DNA from: Prolixibacteraceae bacterium
GTDB taxonomy: Bacteria > Bacteroidota > Bacteroidia > Bacteroidales > Prolixibacteraceae
DNA: 53,549 nt
Direction: 5' to 3'
Assembly: GCA_028282195.1 (NCBI GenBank)
Contig: JANQII010000134.1
Coordinates: 1 to 53,549, forward strand
Position 1 is the first letter of the stretch. Each line of letters opens with the position of its first letter. Below are positions 1 to 8,056 of the stretch, piece by piece. Below the pieces are notes generated by a model that was not told the DNA's origin, made no database searches, and worked only from the letters and a program-made list of their open reading frames with translations. Made by a program: the position numbers and the translations under genes.

Positions 1-19
1 CGAATTAAAATTTTTGATG

Positions 20-100
20 GTATTTTTCTTTGTTCAAGGCAAGTTTTACAGGCATAGCCACAGCTACGGCGAAAAAACTTAACGCAGAAGAAAGGAAAAT
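20..100. repeat. Imperfect palindromic intergenic element
   Basis: An imperfect inverted repeat lies just downstream of the cyclase gene. Arm AAGTTTT (41-47) pairs with AAAACTT (74-80), an outer TTCTT (26-30) roughly matches GAAGAA (87-92), and the centre has TAGC (55-58) facing GCTA (63-66). It looks like a dispersed REP-like palindrome and might also act in transcript 3'-end formation for the minus-strand operon. No coding potential was recognised in the first 138 bases. Confidence 0.4.
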
Positions 101-138
101 AGGGCAAAAATTAGTTTGGGGAATTAGCAATCTTTACA

Positions 139-1935
139 CTAATGGTTAGTTTCCAGTTTTCTCACAATTGCTTCAAGATAAAAAGTCAGCGGATACATTT
201 TTTCACTATACCACAATGAAGCAAAATAAAGTCCTATGGGTACAGGCTTCAATCCATGCTTCATAAAGTAATCATCCAACCAGCTTAAACCTGCATCAAT
301 TACATTTTTATTGCTTATTACATCAGATAAAGCAGACACTGCGATTGAAGTTTCTTCTATTGAACCTACAACGGATTTATCGCCCCCCCAGCTTCCATCT
401 TTATTTTGTACAGAAGTCAAATATCGTTCACCGTTTTCAATTAATTGCTGTAATTTCAATTTAGTGCTTTCATTAATCCATTTATGTTGAATTGTATCAT
501 GCAAATAAATCAAAATTTTTCCCGTACCATACACCGGATTTGAATGGTTATTTACCTGTTGATTTCCAAACCAAAGAGGCAACCAACTACCATTTTTTCT
601 TTGTTTTTTCCGAAGGAAAGAAAGCGCTTGTAAAAATGATTTCCTGAATAACTTAGTAGTTTGTGAATCCAGTTCTGAACCGTAAGTCTCCAGAACCGCT
701 GAAATTGCGAGTAAGCCATGCCCGGTCAAATCGGTACAGCTTTGATCAAAAGGTAATTTTCCCCACCCTTTTGAAAAAGTTGGAAAGCCACCATCACTAT
801 TCTGAAGTTTTAATAACCATTTGCATCCAGACACAACTGAATCCCGAACATATTCCGGTTTAAGTTTCAGCAATGCCAGAATTGCACCCGGCGTATCATC
901 ACCATCCGGGACTGAGCCAGGGAAATTAGTCCATCCCCAGCCTCCGGGAGGACTTCCATTAAACTTGTGCAACTCTTTATTCTGAATGAAAAGAAGATGC
1001 TTTGAAATTATATCCTGCTGGTTTTGACTTAACACAGTATCAATTTTTGAACCTAAAGATTTTACCGATAAAGTTGTCACCCAGGTTGACAGGTCAATGT
1101 CAATTGCCCAACCTCCATCTTCGCGTTGGCTCTTTAACAAAAACGCAATTCCTTTTTTTACAACTTCAGAATCTTTAAAGCCTGCATTTGTCAAACTCAA
1201 GTTAACAAAGGCGGTTAACGGAATGGCTTCCAGAAAACCACCACCCGAAGGCATTAATCGTTGCAACAAAGCCAGTGAAGGACGAATTGACTTTTTACGA
1301 ATAAGCCGCCAAAAGAAACTACTTTTCTTCTTTTTGAAAACAACAATGCCAACAGCAATTAAAGCAGGTATGGCATAACTTACCACGCTCAATTTTAAGA
1401 TTCGATAAAATTTTCGTGGTAATAATGACAATTCAAAAGGCAATTGTGGAATGTATTTGAACGCTTCTTCGCCCGGGACATTACACAAACCGCACATGGT
1501 AAGAATTGGAACAGAAAAAGTATAATCCTTTTTGTAATGGTTTAAAATATATTCAGCAACCTGGGGGGAATTTACATCAATTCCTTTTTGTCTTAACCAG
1601 TTTGAAAGCCTGTTTTGCAGGTTTTTAACTTTAGTATCTTCCCGATATAAATTCAATGCTGCATAAACCAGCAAACTAGTACTTACATTAGCCGGGCTGT
1701 CTGAGGTATCGCCAAAGCCCCCATCATCATTTATATGATTTTGCAACCATTCCAACCCCTTCTTGATTTGCTCATTGTGAGCATTTCTATCATGAAAATG
1801 CAATGCTGCAATTGCAACTGCAACAGCTAAAGCACTCGACGATAATTCGCCAGTCCAAAATCCTTGAGGATTCATCTCAGCTTTTAGAATAGAAGCAAGT
1901 TCTTCAAATCGTTCTTGTAATTTACTTTGTTTCAT
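139..1935 (-). CDS. Class II terpene cyclase-like protein (squalene-hopene cyclase superfamily)
   Basis: 598 aa, close to the 600-650 aa usual for squalene-hopene cyclases. Repeated QW-type motifs are visible (QREDGGW near 270, QNSDGGF near 378, QRKNGSW near 445, QNKDGSW near 510). An aspartate motif D344-G-D346-D347-T matches the DxDD protonation motif of class II cyclases, and the WFG...NPVYGTG stretch near 455-472 resembles the conserved C-terminal part of hopene cyclases. A hydrophobic segment at about 181-200 followed by KKKK suggests membrane attachment. It is the last gene of a minus-strand operon, 33 nt after the short repeat protein. Known family role: proton-initiated cyclisation of squalene or prenyl chains. 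The substrate here is unknown; no squalene synthase is in the window. The motif is VPDGDDTPGA rather than the usual DVDDTA, so the protein is probably a divergent subfamily. Confidence 0.8.
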   Translation of the reverse strand: MKQSKLQERFEELASILKAEMNPQGFWTGELSSSALAVAVAIAALHFHDRNAHNEQIKKGLEWLQNHINDDGGFGDTSDSPANVSTSLLVYAALNLYREDTKVKNLQNRLSNWLRQKGIDVNSPQVAEYILNHYKKDYTFSVPILTMCGLCNVPGEEAFKYIPQLPFELSLLPRKFYRILKLSVVSYAIPALIAVGIVVFKKKKSSFFWRLIRKKSIRPSLALLQRLMPSGGGFLEAIPLTAFVNLSLTNAGFKDSEVVKKGIAFLLKSQREDGGWAIDIDLSTWVTTLSVKSLGSKIDTVLSQNQQDIISKHLLFIQNKELHKFNGSPPGGWGWTNFPGSVPDGDDTPGAILALLKLKPEYVRDSVVSGCKWLLKLQNSDGGFPTFSKGWGKLPFDQSCTDLTGHGLLAISAVLETYGSELDSQTTKLFRKSFLQALSFLRKKQRKNGSWLPLWFGNQQVNNHSNPVYGTGKILIYLHDTIQHKWINESTKLKLQQLIENGERYLTSVQNKDGSWGGDKSVVGSIEETSIAVSALSDVISNKNVIDAGLSWLDDYFMKHGLKPVPIGLYFASLWYSEKMYPLTFYLEAIVRKLETNH

Positions 1936-1968
1936 GAACTGGACTTAGGTCAAATTGATCAGTCTAAA

Positions 1969-2796
1969 TTAAGCTAAAGATCCCAAAGCAAGCAAACCGT
2001 AGAATGTATATTCTAAATCCCGGGTTTGATCACCATCTCCGGACAAAAAAGCACCATTAGAAAAATTTAGCTGAATAAAGTTTAAGCATGAAGGTGCTAT
2101 TTCTCTCAAGTCAAACTTTGCATTTTTCAAAGCAAATAAACTAACTCCGGTTGCTAACATATCTCCCGAACCTACATGGCTAAAACTTCTGAACCCACCA
2201 TCTTCTGCCAAAAAGCTTATTAGTTGCTGCTCCTGTTTTTTTGTTTTTAATCCAACTATCTGACGCGCAACAAGCATTGCGGCAACGATACTTGCCGGTG
2301 ATGATCCATGCTCCTTAAAAAATTTCAAGACTAAACGGGCAAAGAAATGTAGAAGGCCATTTTTCCCATGCCGTGCATCAAAAACCAATGAAAATAAAAA
2401 GATTCGATAAATACTATTTGCCTGATTGTCTTTATTCCTTAAAAGATAAAAAAGTTTAATTTTCTTTTTGTTTCCAGGTAAATAATCAGATAGTAAAATC
2501 AGTGAAGATTTATGGATTAGGCTTTTTTCGTTCTTGAAATCTTTTTTGAGGATATATGTACTTAAAGCGTTTAAACTACGCTCCAACTTTAGAGCTTTTG
2601 CCAGTATAAAGCCAAATAACGAATAATAAATATCAGGAACAGCTGAACGATCTGTAAATGCACCGGAATCATGTTGCTGGCTTAATACAAACTGTTTAAT
2701 TTCTTTCTGAAAGGATTCATCCAAAAGACCTACACCTTTCTCAACTGTATCTGTTAATTGTAAAAAAACTGACGTGTAAGATTTGGGTTGGATCAT
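1969..2796 (-). CDS. Short prenyltransferase/terpene-cyclase repeat protein
   Basis: 275 aa with alpha/alpha-barrel repeat signatures of the prenyltransferase/squalene oxidase superfamily (FVLSQQHDSGAF near 32, SFLAEDGGF near 194, NGAFLSGDGDQT near 247). It has no DxDD motif and is less than half the length of a full cyclase. The zinc ligands of protein prenyltransferases are not evident. The start codon overlaps the end of the upstream polyprenyl synthase by 4 nt (ATGA-type coupling), so it is probably made together with that enzyme. It could be a non-catalytic partner of the downstream full-length cyclase, a single barrel domain with its own activity, or a prenyl-binding protein. The fold assignment is fairly sure; the function is not. 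Confidence 0.65.
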   Translation of the reverse strand: MIQPKSYTSVFLQLTDTVEKGVGLLDESFQKEIKQFVLSQQHDSGAFTDRSAVPDIYYSLFGFILAKALKLERSLNALSTYILKKDFKNEKSLIHKSSLILLSDYLPGNKKKIKLFYLLRNKDNQANSIYRIFLFSLVFDARHGKNGLLHFFARLVLKFFKEHGSSPASIVAAMLVARQIVGLKTKKQEQQLISFLAEDGGFRSFSHVGSGDMLATGVSLFALKNAKFDLREIAPSCLNFIQLNFSNGAFLSGDGDQTRDLEYTFYGLLALGSLA

Positions 2797-4358
2797 GTTC
2801 TTTCAATTTGAAAGATTTTTCCCATCAAACCATATAAGCTCAACTTCAACTTAAGGTTTTGTAATCGATCAAGTTCCTGATAACACTTTTCAACATATAG
2901 TTTTAGGTATGCATCAGCATGGGAATCTATTTTCTCATCAATAATAAGTTGATGTAAATCTTCTATTTTGGTGTTTCCGTTCATTTTGATATTTTCAGAA
3001 AGCTTTTCTTTCAAAAGAACCATCAAAAAAGGAGAGTGTTGCAGTTCCTCAGGCTTGTTCTCCCTGAACTCATTCAAATCGTCACGTATTTGATAAGCAA
3101 TCCCAAACCAATCGGAGAATGCTCTAAGTATATTCATCTCTGACTCATCAGCTCCTCCATTTATTGCTCCAATCAACAAAGCAACTTTAACAGCCTCGCC
3201 GGTTTTTTGAACAAATATTTTCAATAAGTCATCAACTGATGTATCGTTTAATTGTCCAGACAGCATTAAATCTGCTCCTTGTCCCACAGTTAAGTTTAAA
3301 TGAGATGATGAAACTATTTTAAGGGATGCAGCCAACAAAGAATCATCAACAGGCAGTTTTGATAAAATATGGTAACCTTTACCAACCAGATAATCGCCTA
3401 CGTTAAGGGCAATTGGTACTCCATGTGTTTTATGCAAAACTTCCTGATTATACCGATAGTCATCACCATCTTCAATATCATCATGAATAAGTGACGCTTT
3501 ATGAAAACACTCAATTATAAGCGCTAATGATTTTTGGATATCTTCATCAATAACTTCTGCATAAGAACGATATGCCATCATTGAGAGCAACGGGCGGATA
3601 CGTTGTCCACCCATCATCAACATTTGTTTGGCCAGCTTCTCCGTTTCATCATGAAATTGAAAAAAGGGCTTCAAATGAAACTCAGTAAAATAATCCTGAA
3701 CCTGATTTTTTAATAACGAAACTGATAAAGGTTGTATATCTGCGTTTTCTTCAAACTGGTTCATTTCATTTAACAACCAGCTATAATCAACATTTGTATT
3801 TTCACAGCCATTATATAAAAGAGGCAACCCCATTACCGGAACTGCAGCCCGCGAAACCGGCTCGAATGAACGTTGAAGTACAGGCATACAACTAACACCT
3901 ATTACTGCATCAATAGCACCTTCTTCGACCAAGCCTACTGCAACTGTTGTACCTTCGGCCACTAAGGTTGTATATCCCAATGCTTCTGCTTTTGTTAACA
4001 CATCATCAATACCACAAGCTTTGCAACCCGCACAGATCAAGCCTAAAGAGTCAACATCTGCTTTACATGATTGGGTATTTTTTAAACACTGGGGCAACAA
4101 AAGCAACCTGCGATCAAAAGGCGTAGCAGCGATAACCTTTCTCCATATTTCATTTCCACACAGAACGATTGTAAAATCCAGATACTCATTTTCTAAATCC
4201 AATCGTTGTAAAAGTTCCCGAGCCAAATTCTCAAGGAGTTCAAAATCAGCAGGAGGCTGTAGTTCTTTTTCAACTACCAGCTCACGAGCTTCCTTTCGCA
4301 ACAAATTGCGAATCTTAACGTCTGAAGGAACTTTTAATAATCGTTCTGTTTTAATCAT
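2793..4358 (-). CDS. DUF116-polyprenyl diphosphate synthase fusion protein
   Basis: 521 aa with two parts. Residues about 1-190 look like DUF116, with its cysteine set (LPQC91, C98, C109, C112, C115) plausibly binding Fe-S or metal. Residues about 210-520 are a trans-isoprenyl diphosphate synthase: GGQRIRP (250-256), first Asp-rich motif D293-D-I-E-D297, and second motif D426-D-L-N-E430, in which the last Asp is replaced by Glu. Family knowledge: such enzymes condense isopentenyl diphosphate onto allylic diphosphates to make C15-C50 chains. The gene sits 2 nt after the radical SAM gene and overlaps the next gene by 4 nt. The fusion implies that the DUF116 part works on, delivers to, or regulates the prenyl chain synthase. 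The presence of both domains is well supported; the role of DUF116 is unknown. Confidence 0.85.
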   Translation of the reverse strand: MIKTERLLKVPSDVKIRNLLRKEARELVVEKELQPPADFELLENLARELLQRLDLENEYLDFTIVLCGNEIWRKVIAATPFDRRLLLLPQCLKNTQSCKADVDSLGLICAGCKACGIDDVLTKAEALGYTTLVAEGTTVAVGLVEEGAIDAVIGVSCMPVLQRSFEPVSRAAVPVMGLPLLYNGCENTNVDYSWLLNEMNQFEENADIQPLSVSLLKNQVQDYFTEFHLKPFFQFHDETEKLAKQMLMMGGQRIRPLLSMMAYRSYAEVIDEDIQKSLALIIECFHKASLIHDDIEDGDDYRYNQEVLHKTHGVPIALNVGDYLVGKGYHILSKLPVDDSLLAASLKIVSSSHLNLTVGQGADLMLSGQLNDTSVDDLLKIFVQKTGEAVKVALLIGAINGGADESEMNILRAFSDWFGIAYQIRDDLNEFRENKPEELQHSPFLMVLLKEKLSENIKMNGNTKIEDLHQLIIDEKIDSHADAYLKLYVEKCYQELDRLQNLKLKLSLYGLMGKIFQIERT

Positions 4359-4360
4359 AA

Positions 4361-5536
4361 CTATCCGTAAGCGCCAAATCCAAAAAAGGCGCGTTTTTTT
4401 GCAAATTTATATGCCCAGTTCTTTTCAGGTATTGGTACTCCGGAACCATGGCTGCAAACTTTGTTCATTGCTCTTAACCTGGCTTTCTCATTCCCACGTC
4501 CCGAAGTATCTTTAGCATTGTGCCGTTCAACAAAATCAACCAGCCATTGTGGATCTTCCATGATAATACATCCTGATGTTTTTGGTGGAATTTCTTTTTT
4601 CAGTTCATCCAGAAAAACCGAAGTGTTGTATATCTCAGCTAATGGTTTATCACCTATCCGATCTGTTGCAAACTGAATAACAGGACATGGTTCAATATAG
4701 CCCGAAGCATTAATGTGATGACTTAAACCAGATGCAGCAGGACAAAGTCCGTTACCTTTTTCATCCCAATATGCGTCGATAATAGCAATCTTATATTTCG
4801 AGCGTGCTTCAACAATATGCTTTCTTAGCAATTCTATTTCTTCTTCACTCAAACTCAATTCAACCGTTGCATTTTCTCCTACCGGCCGGTAAATGTAATA
4901 CCATAAGTAGTGAACTCCCCTATCTATCAGCGACTGAATAAACCCGGAAGATAAAGCAAGATCAAGGTTCGACTTGCAAACACTCATAGCAACACCAGTA
5001 ACCAATCCGGCATCGGTAGCATTGTTAATTGCCTGCTGAGTAAGTTCATATACATTGTTGCCTCCCCGTCGAATATCTGCAACATTTTCATCCCCCTCAA
5101 AACTGATCAATGGCGAAACATTTGCACATTGCCTGATTTTTTCAGCTACTTCAGGAGTAAGTAATGTACCGTTTGTAAACAACTGGAAATAACAATCCGA
5201 GTGCTTCTCAAAAATTTCAAACAGCGATTTATACAATAGCGGTTCACCCCCAAGTATTCCAAAGAAATATGAACCCTGAGCTTTGGTTTCAGTTATAATC
5301 TTGTCTAGTTGTTCTATCGATAATCGATCATTTTTTTTCTTCCCGGTAACCCAACACCCCTGACAATTCAAGTTGCAATCGTCTGTAACAGAAATAAAAT
5401 GAAAAGCAGGAAAGAATTCCCCTCTTTTAAGTCGTTTTTGAAAGCGCCTAAAACCAAGAGCACCTTTAATGCCCATGTTATAAACAAATTTATAAAGACA
5501 ATGCCTATCCGTATTAAACAACAATTGCTTCAGCAT
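4361..5536 (-). CDS. Radical SAM protein with partial SPASM-like C-terminus
   Basis: 391 aa. The radical SAM signature C54-x3-C58-x2-C61 (DDCNLNCQGCW) is intact, followed by the GGEPLL glycine/SAM motif and a FTNGTLL strand. The C-terminal part has ASGYIEPCPV, typical of SPASM/twitch-like auxiliary cluster regions, plus more cysteines (CIIMED, KVCSHGSG). It begins 1 nt after the ferredoxin gene and ends 2 nt before the DUF116-synthase gene, so it is firmly inside the operon. Family knowledge: reductive cleavage of SAM to a 5'-deoxyadenosyl radical. By context it may modify a prenyl chain or cyclised product, or a cofactor. It does not look like the hopanoid enzyme HpnH, which begins differently and is shorter. 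Confidence 0.8.
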   Translation of the reverse strand: MLKQLLFNTDRHCLYKFVYNMGIKGALGFRRFQKRLKRGEFFPAFHFISVTDDCNLNCQGCWVTGKKKNDRLSIEQLDKIITETKAQGSYFFGILGGEPLLYKSLFEIFEKHSDCYFQLFTNGTLLTPEVAEKIRQCANVSPLISFEGDENVADIRRGGNNVYELTQQAINNATDAGLVTGVAMSVCKSNLDLALSSGFIQSLIDRGVHYLWYYIYRPVGENATVELSLSEEEIELLRKHIVEARSKYKIAIIDAYWDEKGNGLCPAASGLSHHINASGYIEPCPVIQFATDRIGDKPLAEIYNTSVFLDELKKEIPPKTSGCIIMEDPQWLVDFVERHNAKDTSGRGNEKARLRAMNKVCSHGSGVPIPEKNWAYKFAKKRAFFGFGAYG

Positions 5537-5537
5537 A

Positions 5538-6305
5538 CTATTTCTCTTTTCGAATACTCTCCTTAAATTCTTTCAACGCTCGTTTTCTTTCCTCCTCGGC
5601 CAATTGAACAACTCCCTGCTTAAAAATATTCTTCCTGCCCTTATTTCGTTCATTCAACATGACAAACAAACTATCTTTTTTTCCAGGTGCCTGGTTGGCT
5701 TTTTCATCAGGCTCTGCACCCGCAAGTACCGAATTCTCTTTAAGACGAGGAAACATAATTGCTGATTCAGGGCAAGTTCGCCCACAGGCCGGACAATTAT
5801 TTTTACAGGAAAGTGGATTAACAACCTCAAGGCTTTTCTTATTGTATGAATAAACCCCAAAAAGGCAGAAACGTGCACACTGCCCGCATAACGAACAACG
5901 GGAAGTATCGATAACAGGATACCAGGCAGGCACTTTTAATTCAGAAACCTTTTGCTGGTAGTTTGCATTTCCTTCTTTAAAGCCAAAATCAACTTTCAAC
6001 TTTGTATTAATTTCATCGACTGAAAGTTCTTTAAAACTCAGCACATCAAATCCTGCTGAATTTACACCTGCCTGAAGAATCATATTTTTTACTGCACGAG
6101 GGTAACAGGCTACAATCACTTTCTGTTTGTACTTTTCTGATATTTCAACTAATACACTCTTTTCATTCACCGAGATTGCACATAAATCCTGCAACTCAAA
6201 AACATCTGTTTCCAGATGTTGAAAAGCGTTTTTTAATTGGTCACTTTTTCTGTCAGGAATTACACCAGCATTACATTGGCAGAATATAATACATGAATTA
6301 CTCAT
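5538..6305 (-). CDS. 4Fe-4S ferredoxin-type protein with N-terminal NAD(P)-free redox domain
   Basis: 255 aa. A cysteine run C137-x2-C140-x2-C143-x3-C147 is a classic [4Fe-4S] motif. A second set, C167-x3-C171-x2-C174-x3-C178, probably holds another cluster. The N-terminal 110 residues contain CIIFCQCNAG and IVACYPRAVK, resembling the N-terminal segments of heterodisulfide-reductase-like or CoB-type iron-sulfur proteins, but no exact family is claimed. The C-terminus is charged and probably helical. It is the first gene of the five-gene operon and lies immediately before the radical SAM gene, so a role as its electron donor is a reasonable inference. A 187-bp gap separates it from the CobW-type gene. 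Confidence 0.75.
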   Translation of the reverse strand: MSNSCIIFCQCNAGVIPDRKSDQLKNAFQHLETDVFELQDLCAISVNEKSVLVEISEKYKQKVIVACYPRAVKNMILQAGVNSAGFDVLSFKELSVDEINTKLKVDFGFKEGNANYQQKVSELKVPAWYPVIDTSRCSLCGQCARFCLFGVYSYNKKSLEVVNPLSCKNNCPACGRTCPESAIMFPRLKENSVLAGAEPDEKANQAPGKKDSLFVMLNERNKGRKNIFKQGVVQLAEEERKRALKEFKESIRKEK

Positions 6306-6492
6306 CTGTTTTTTGTTCTGAACAACTTAAAGCAAGTGAAAAAACTTTTTATCAGAAAATATTTCAAAGCTTATTTTCAAGTCGTTAACAAACATTAATA
6401 ATTGTAGTTGATTATTTAATTAACAGGCCTAACTCATTCAACTACCTTTCTTTCAATTATCTGTAAAGTGAAGTTTGACCTGATACTACTAC
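6306..6492. other. Intergenic gap upstream of the isoprenoid operon
   Basis: This 187-bp AT-rich gap between the CobW-type gene and the ferredoxin gene probably carries the operon's promoter on the minus strand. No clear TTG/TAnnTTTG pair or terminator hairpin could be assigned by eye, so read-through from the CobW gene is also possible. Confidence 0.3.
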
Positions 6493-7596
6493 TTAACCCC
6501 TTATTACTTTGTCATACCTAAATGTAGGGCGAGGACGCCCCGGACTCAGGCATTTCCATGCAATAACTTTTTTTGTTAGTCCCCGATGAACATCCAAAGC
6601 TTCATGAACAATTTGCTCAAGCAAATATGGTGACATTTCGACCCGCGCATTAAGTGTTAGTTTTGCTTCGTCACTTACACCCGCCGAACCACGAAAATTC
6701 ATTGTTTCAGCTTTTCCTGTCAGGTTAGCTATAATGTAGTCTTTCTTTGTTTTAACAAGTAGTTTTACATGACCAACCGCTGCCTCAATACGATCAAACT
6801 TCTCGCTTAACTGTTTCAGAAACTTTTTGGTAAACTTGTCCCAATCCACGGAGTCACCAGTCAGAGCAATGGTACTATTGAGCCAACCCAAAACGGCTTC
6901 TCCTTCAGCATATACATCATAATCTATTTCAATCAAACGTTTACCTGCATCGGTACGTTGCATCATTTCATCTAACCACACATCAATACCCTCACCGGTC
7001 TTTGCACTAATCATATGGACTTCTGAACCTGGGAGATTGATCCCAATTTGTTTTTTTAACCGGGACAATTCATTCTGACTCAGCAAATCAGATTTGTTGA
7101 TCAGGATCAGGTCACTTTCTTCCAATTGTTTCCTAAAAATATAAGCAGCACTTGGGTGCAACCCGGCATTTCTACCATCCAGAATATCCTGAAGCCTTAA
7201 AGGATCAGCCATTACCGATAAAGGACTGACTAACAGTTCACTTTTCATATTGTCCTTTAATGGCTGAAGGATGGTTGCTGAAAGATCTGTACAACTACCT
7301 ACAGGCTCGGCAATAATAACATCTGCTTCAGCTTTGGATTTTACATTTTTAAGTGCATCAATCAATCCATCGAAATTACAACAGAAACAACTGCCACTAA
7401 CTTCAGTTACTTCCAGAGAGTTCTGCGAAAGAAAAACCGTATCAACAAGTTCAGGGGCTTGATCATTTGTCACCAATCCTGTTTTGTAGCCCCTTTCCAT
7501 AACACGACGAGCAGACTCCCACAATAGGGTGGTTTTTCCTGCACCAAGAAATCCACCAACTAATATTAAGCGAGTTGTTTTTGTTCTATTTTGCAT
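6493..7596 (-). CDS. CobW/COG0523-family GTPase (metallochaperone)
   Basis: 367 aa. Walker A is GGFLGAGKTT (14-23), the metal-binding motif is C70-F-C72-C73, and a NKSDLL guanine-specificity motif follows. These define the COG0523 G3E GTPase family, whose members deliver zinc, cobalt or other metals. The C-terminal 150 residues lack a long His-rich stretch. It is on the same strand as the isoprenoid operon and 187 bp upstream of it. A link with the Fe-S or corrinoid chemistry of that cluster is possible but rests on position only. Its start is at the ATG preceding MQNRTK; the upstream 215 bp are non-coding. Confidence 0.85.
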   Translation of the reverse strand: MQNRTKTTRLILVGGFLGAGKTTLLWESARRVMERGYKTGLVTNDQAPELVDTVFLSQNSLEVTEVSGSCFCCNFDGLIDALKNVKSKAEADVIIAEPVGSCTDLSATILQPLKDNMKSELLVSPLSVMADPLRLQDILDGRNAGLHPSAAYIFRKQLEESDLILINKSDLLSQNELSRLKKQIGINLPGSEVHMISAKTGEGIDVWLDEMMQRTDAGKRLIEIDYDVYAEGEAVLGWLNSTIALTGDSVDWDKFTKKFLKQLSEKFDRIEAAVGHVKLLVKTKKDYIIANLTGKAETMNFRGSAGVSDEAKLTLNARVEMSPYLLEQIVHEALDVHRGLTKKVIAWKCLSPGRPRPTFRYDKVIRG

Positions 7597-7811
7597 TTCT
7601 TCATTATTCTAATGGTGGAACAATTAAATTAAGCAATAGTAAACCATTAAACTGGTTAAATAAGAAGTGTATTTAGCTTGCTAAAGGTAGTGAAATAACA
7701 ACTCTGGATTTGCACATTAAAAATCATTAACAAATGATTATCCGTTTTATTAACTTTTCTGCGAAATGCTGAATATTTTAAAGAATGGCTATCGCATTGT
7801 TACCCTAAAAA

Positions 7812-8000
7812 TTGATACCATTAAATTGCGTTATGCTACAAAAGATCATTGAAAATGGTGCTACTTCTTTGGTAGGACCTCGCGAAACTTTCTGGGGAGG
7901 TTACGATTGCTATTTTGCAAATCCCGATGGGCAACATTGGGAAATTGCCTGGGCTCCTTTTTGGAAATTTGATGAAAAAGGAAGTTTGATTGTGGAGTAA
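7812..8000 (+). pseudogene. C-terminal remnant of a VOC/glyoxalase-family protein
   Basis: About 55 codons match the C-terminal end of VOC (glyoxalase/bleomycin resistance) proteins: the ETFWGGYDCYFANPDGQHWEIAW pattern carries the usual WGG-Y and DPDG-H-WE signature. The N-terminal beta-alpha-beta-beta-beta module is missing, and no in-frame ATG with an upstream domain precedes it. A full VOC protein is about 115-150 aa. This is therefore a truncated gene. A strong hairpin follows directly. Confidence 0.7.
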
Positions 8001-8004
8001 AAAA

Positions 8005-8049
8005 TATGCTATTGATAGCCTCACTTAGAGTGAGGCTATCAATAGCATA
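8005..8049. terminator. 21-bp perfect hairpin, probable bidirectional terminator
   Basis: Positions 8005-8025 are perfectly complementary to 8029-8049, with a 3-nt loop. The stem lies between the converging VOC remnant (ending 8000) and pepD (ending 8057). A-rich flank on the left gives a U-run for minus-strand transcripts, and TTATTT follows shortly on the right. Its length is unusual for a simple terminator. Confidence 0.75.
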
Positions 8050-8056
8050 ATCAGCT

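Noticed and set aside
4361-5536. Assignment of the radical SAM gene as HpnH (adenosyl hopene synthase)
   Set aside because: The cysteine motif is generic and the N-terminus differs from HpnH as I know it; no other hopanoid genes such as HpnC/D/E were seen.
5654-5878. 74-codon minus-strand frame inside the ferredoxin gene
   Set aside because: It overlaps the ferredoxin coding sequence in another frame and lacks any recognisable motif.
7812-8000. Complete small VOC protein
   Set aside because: Only the C-terminal half of the domain is present, and the first possible start codon is TTG with no sensible leader; treated as a pseudogene.
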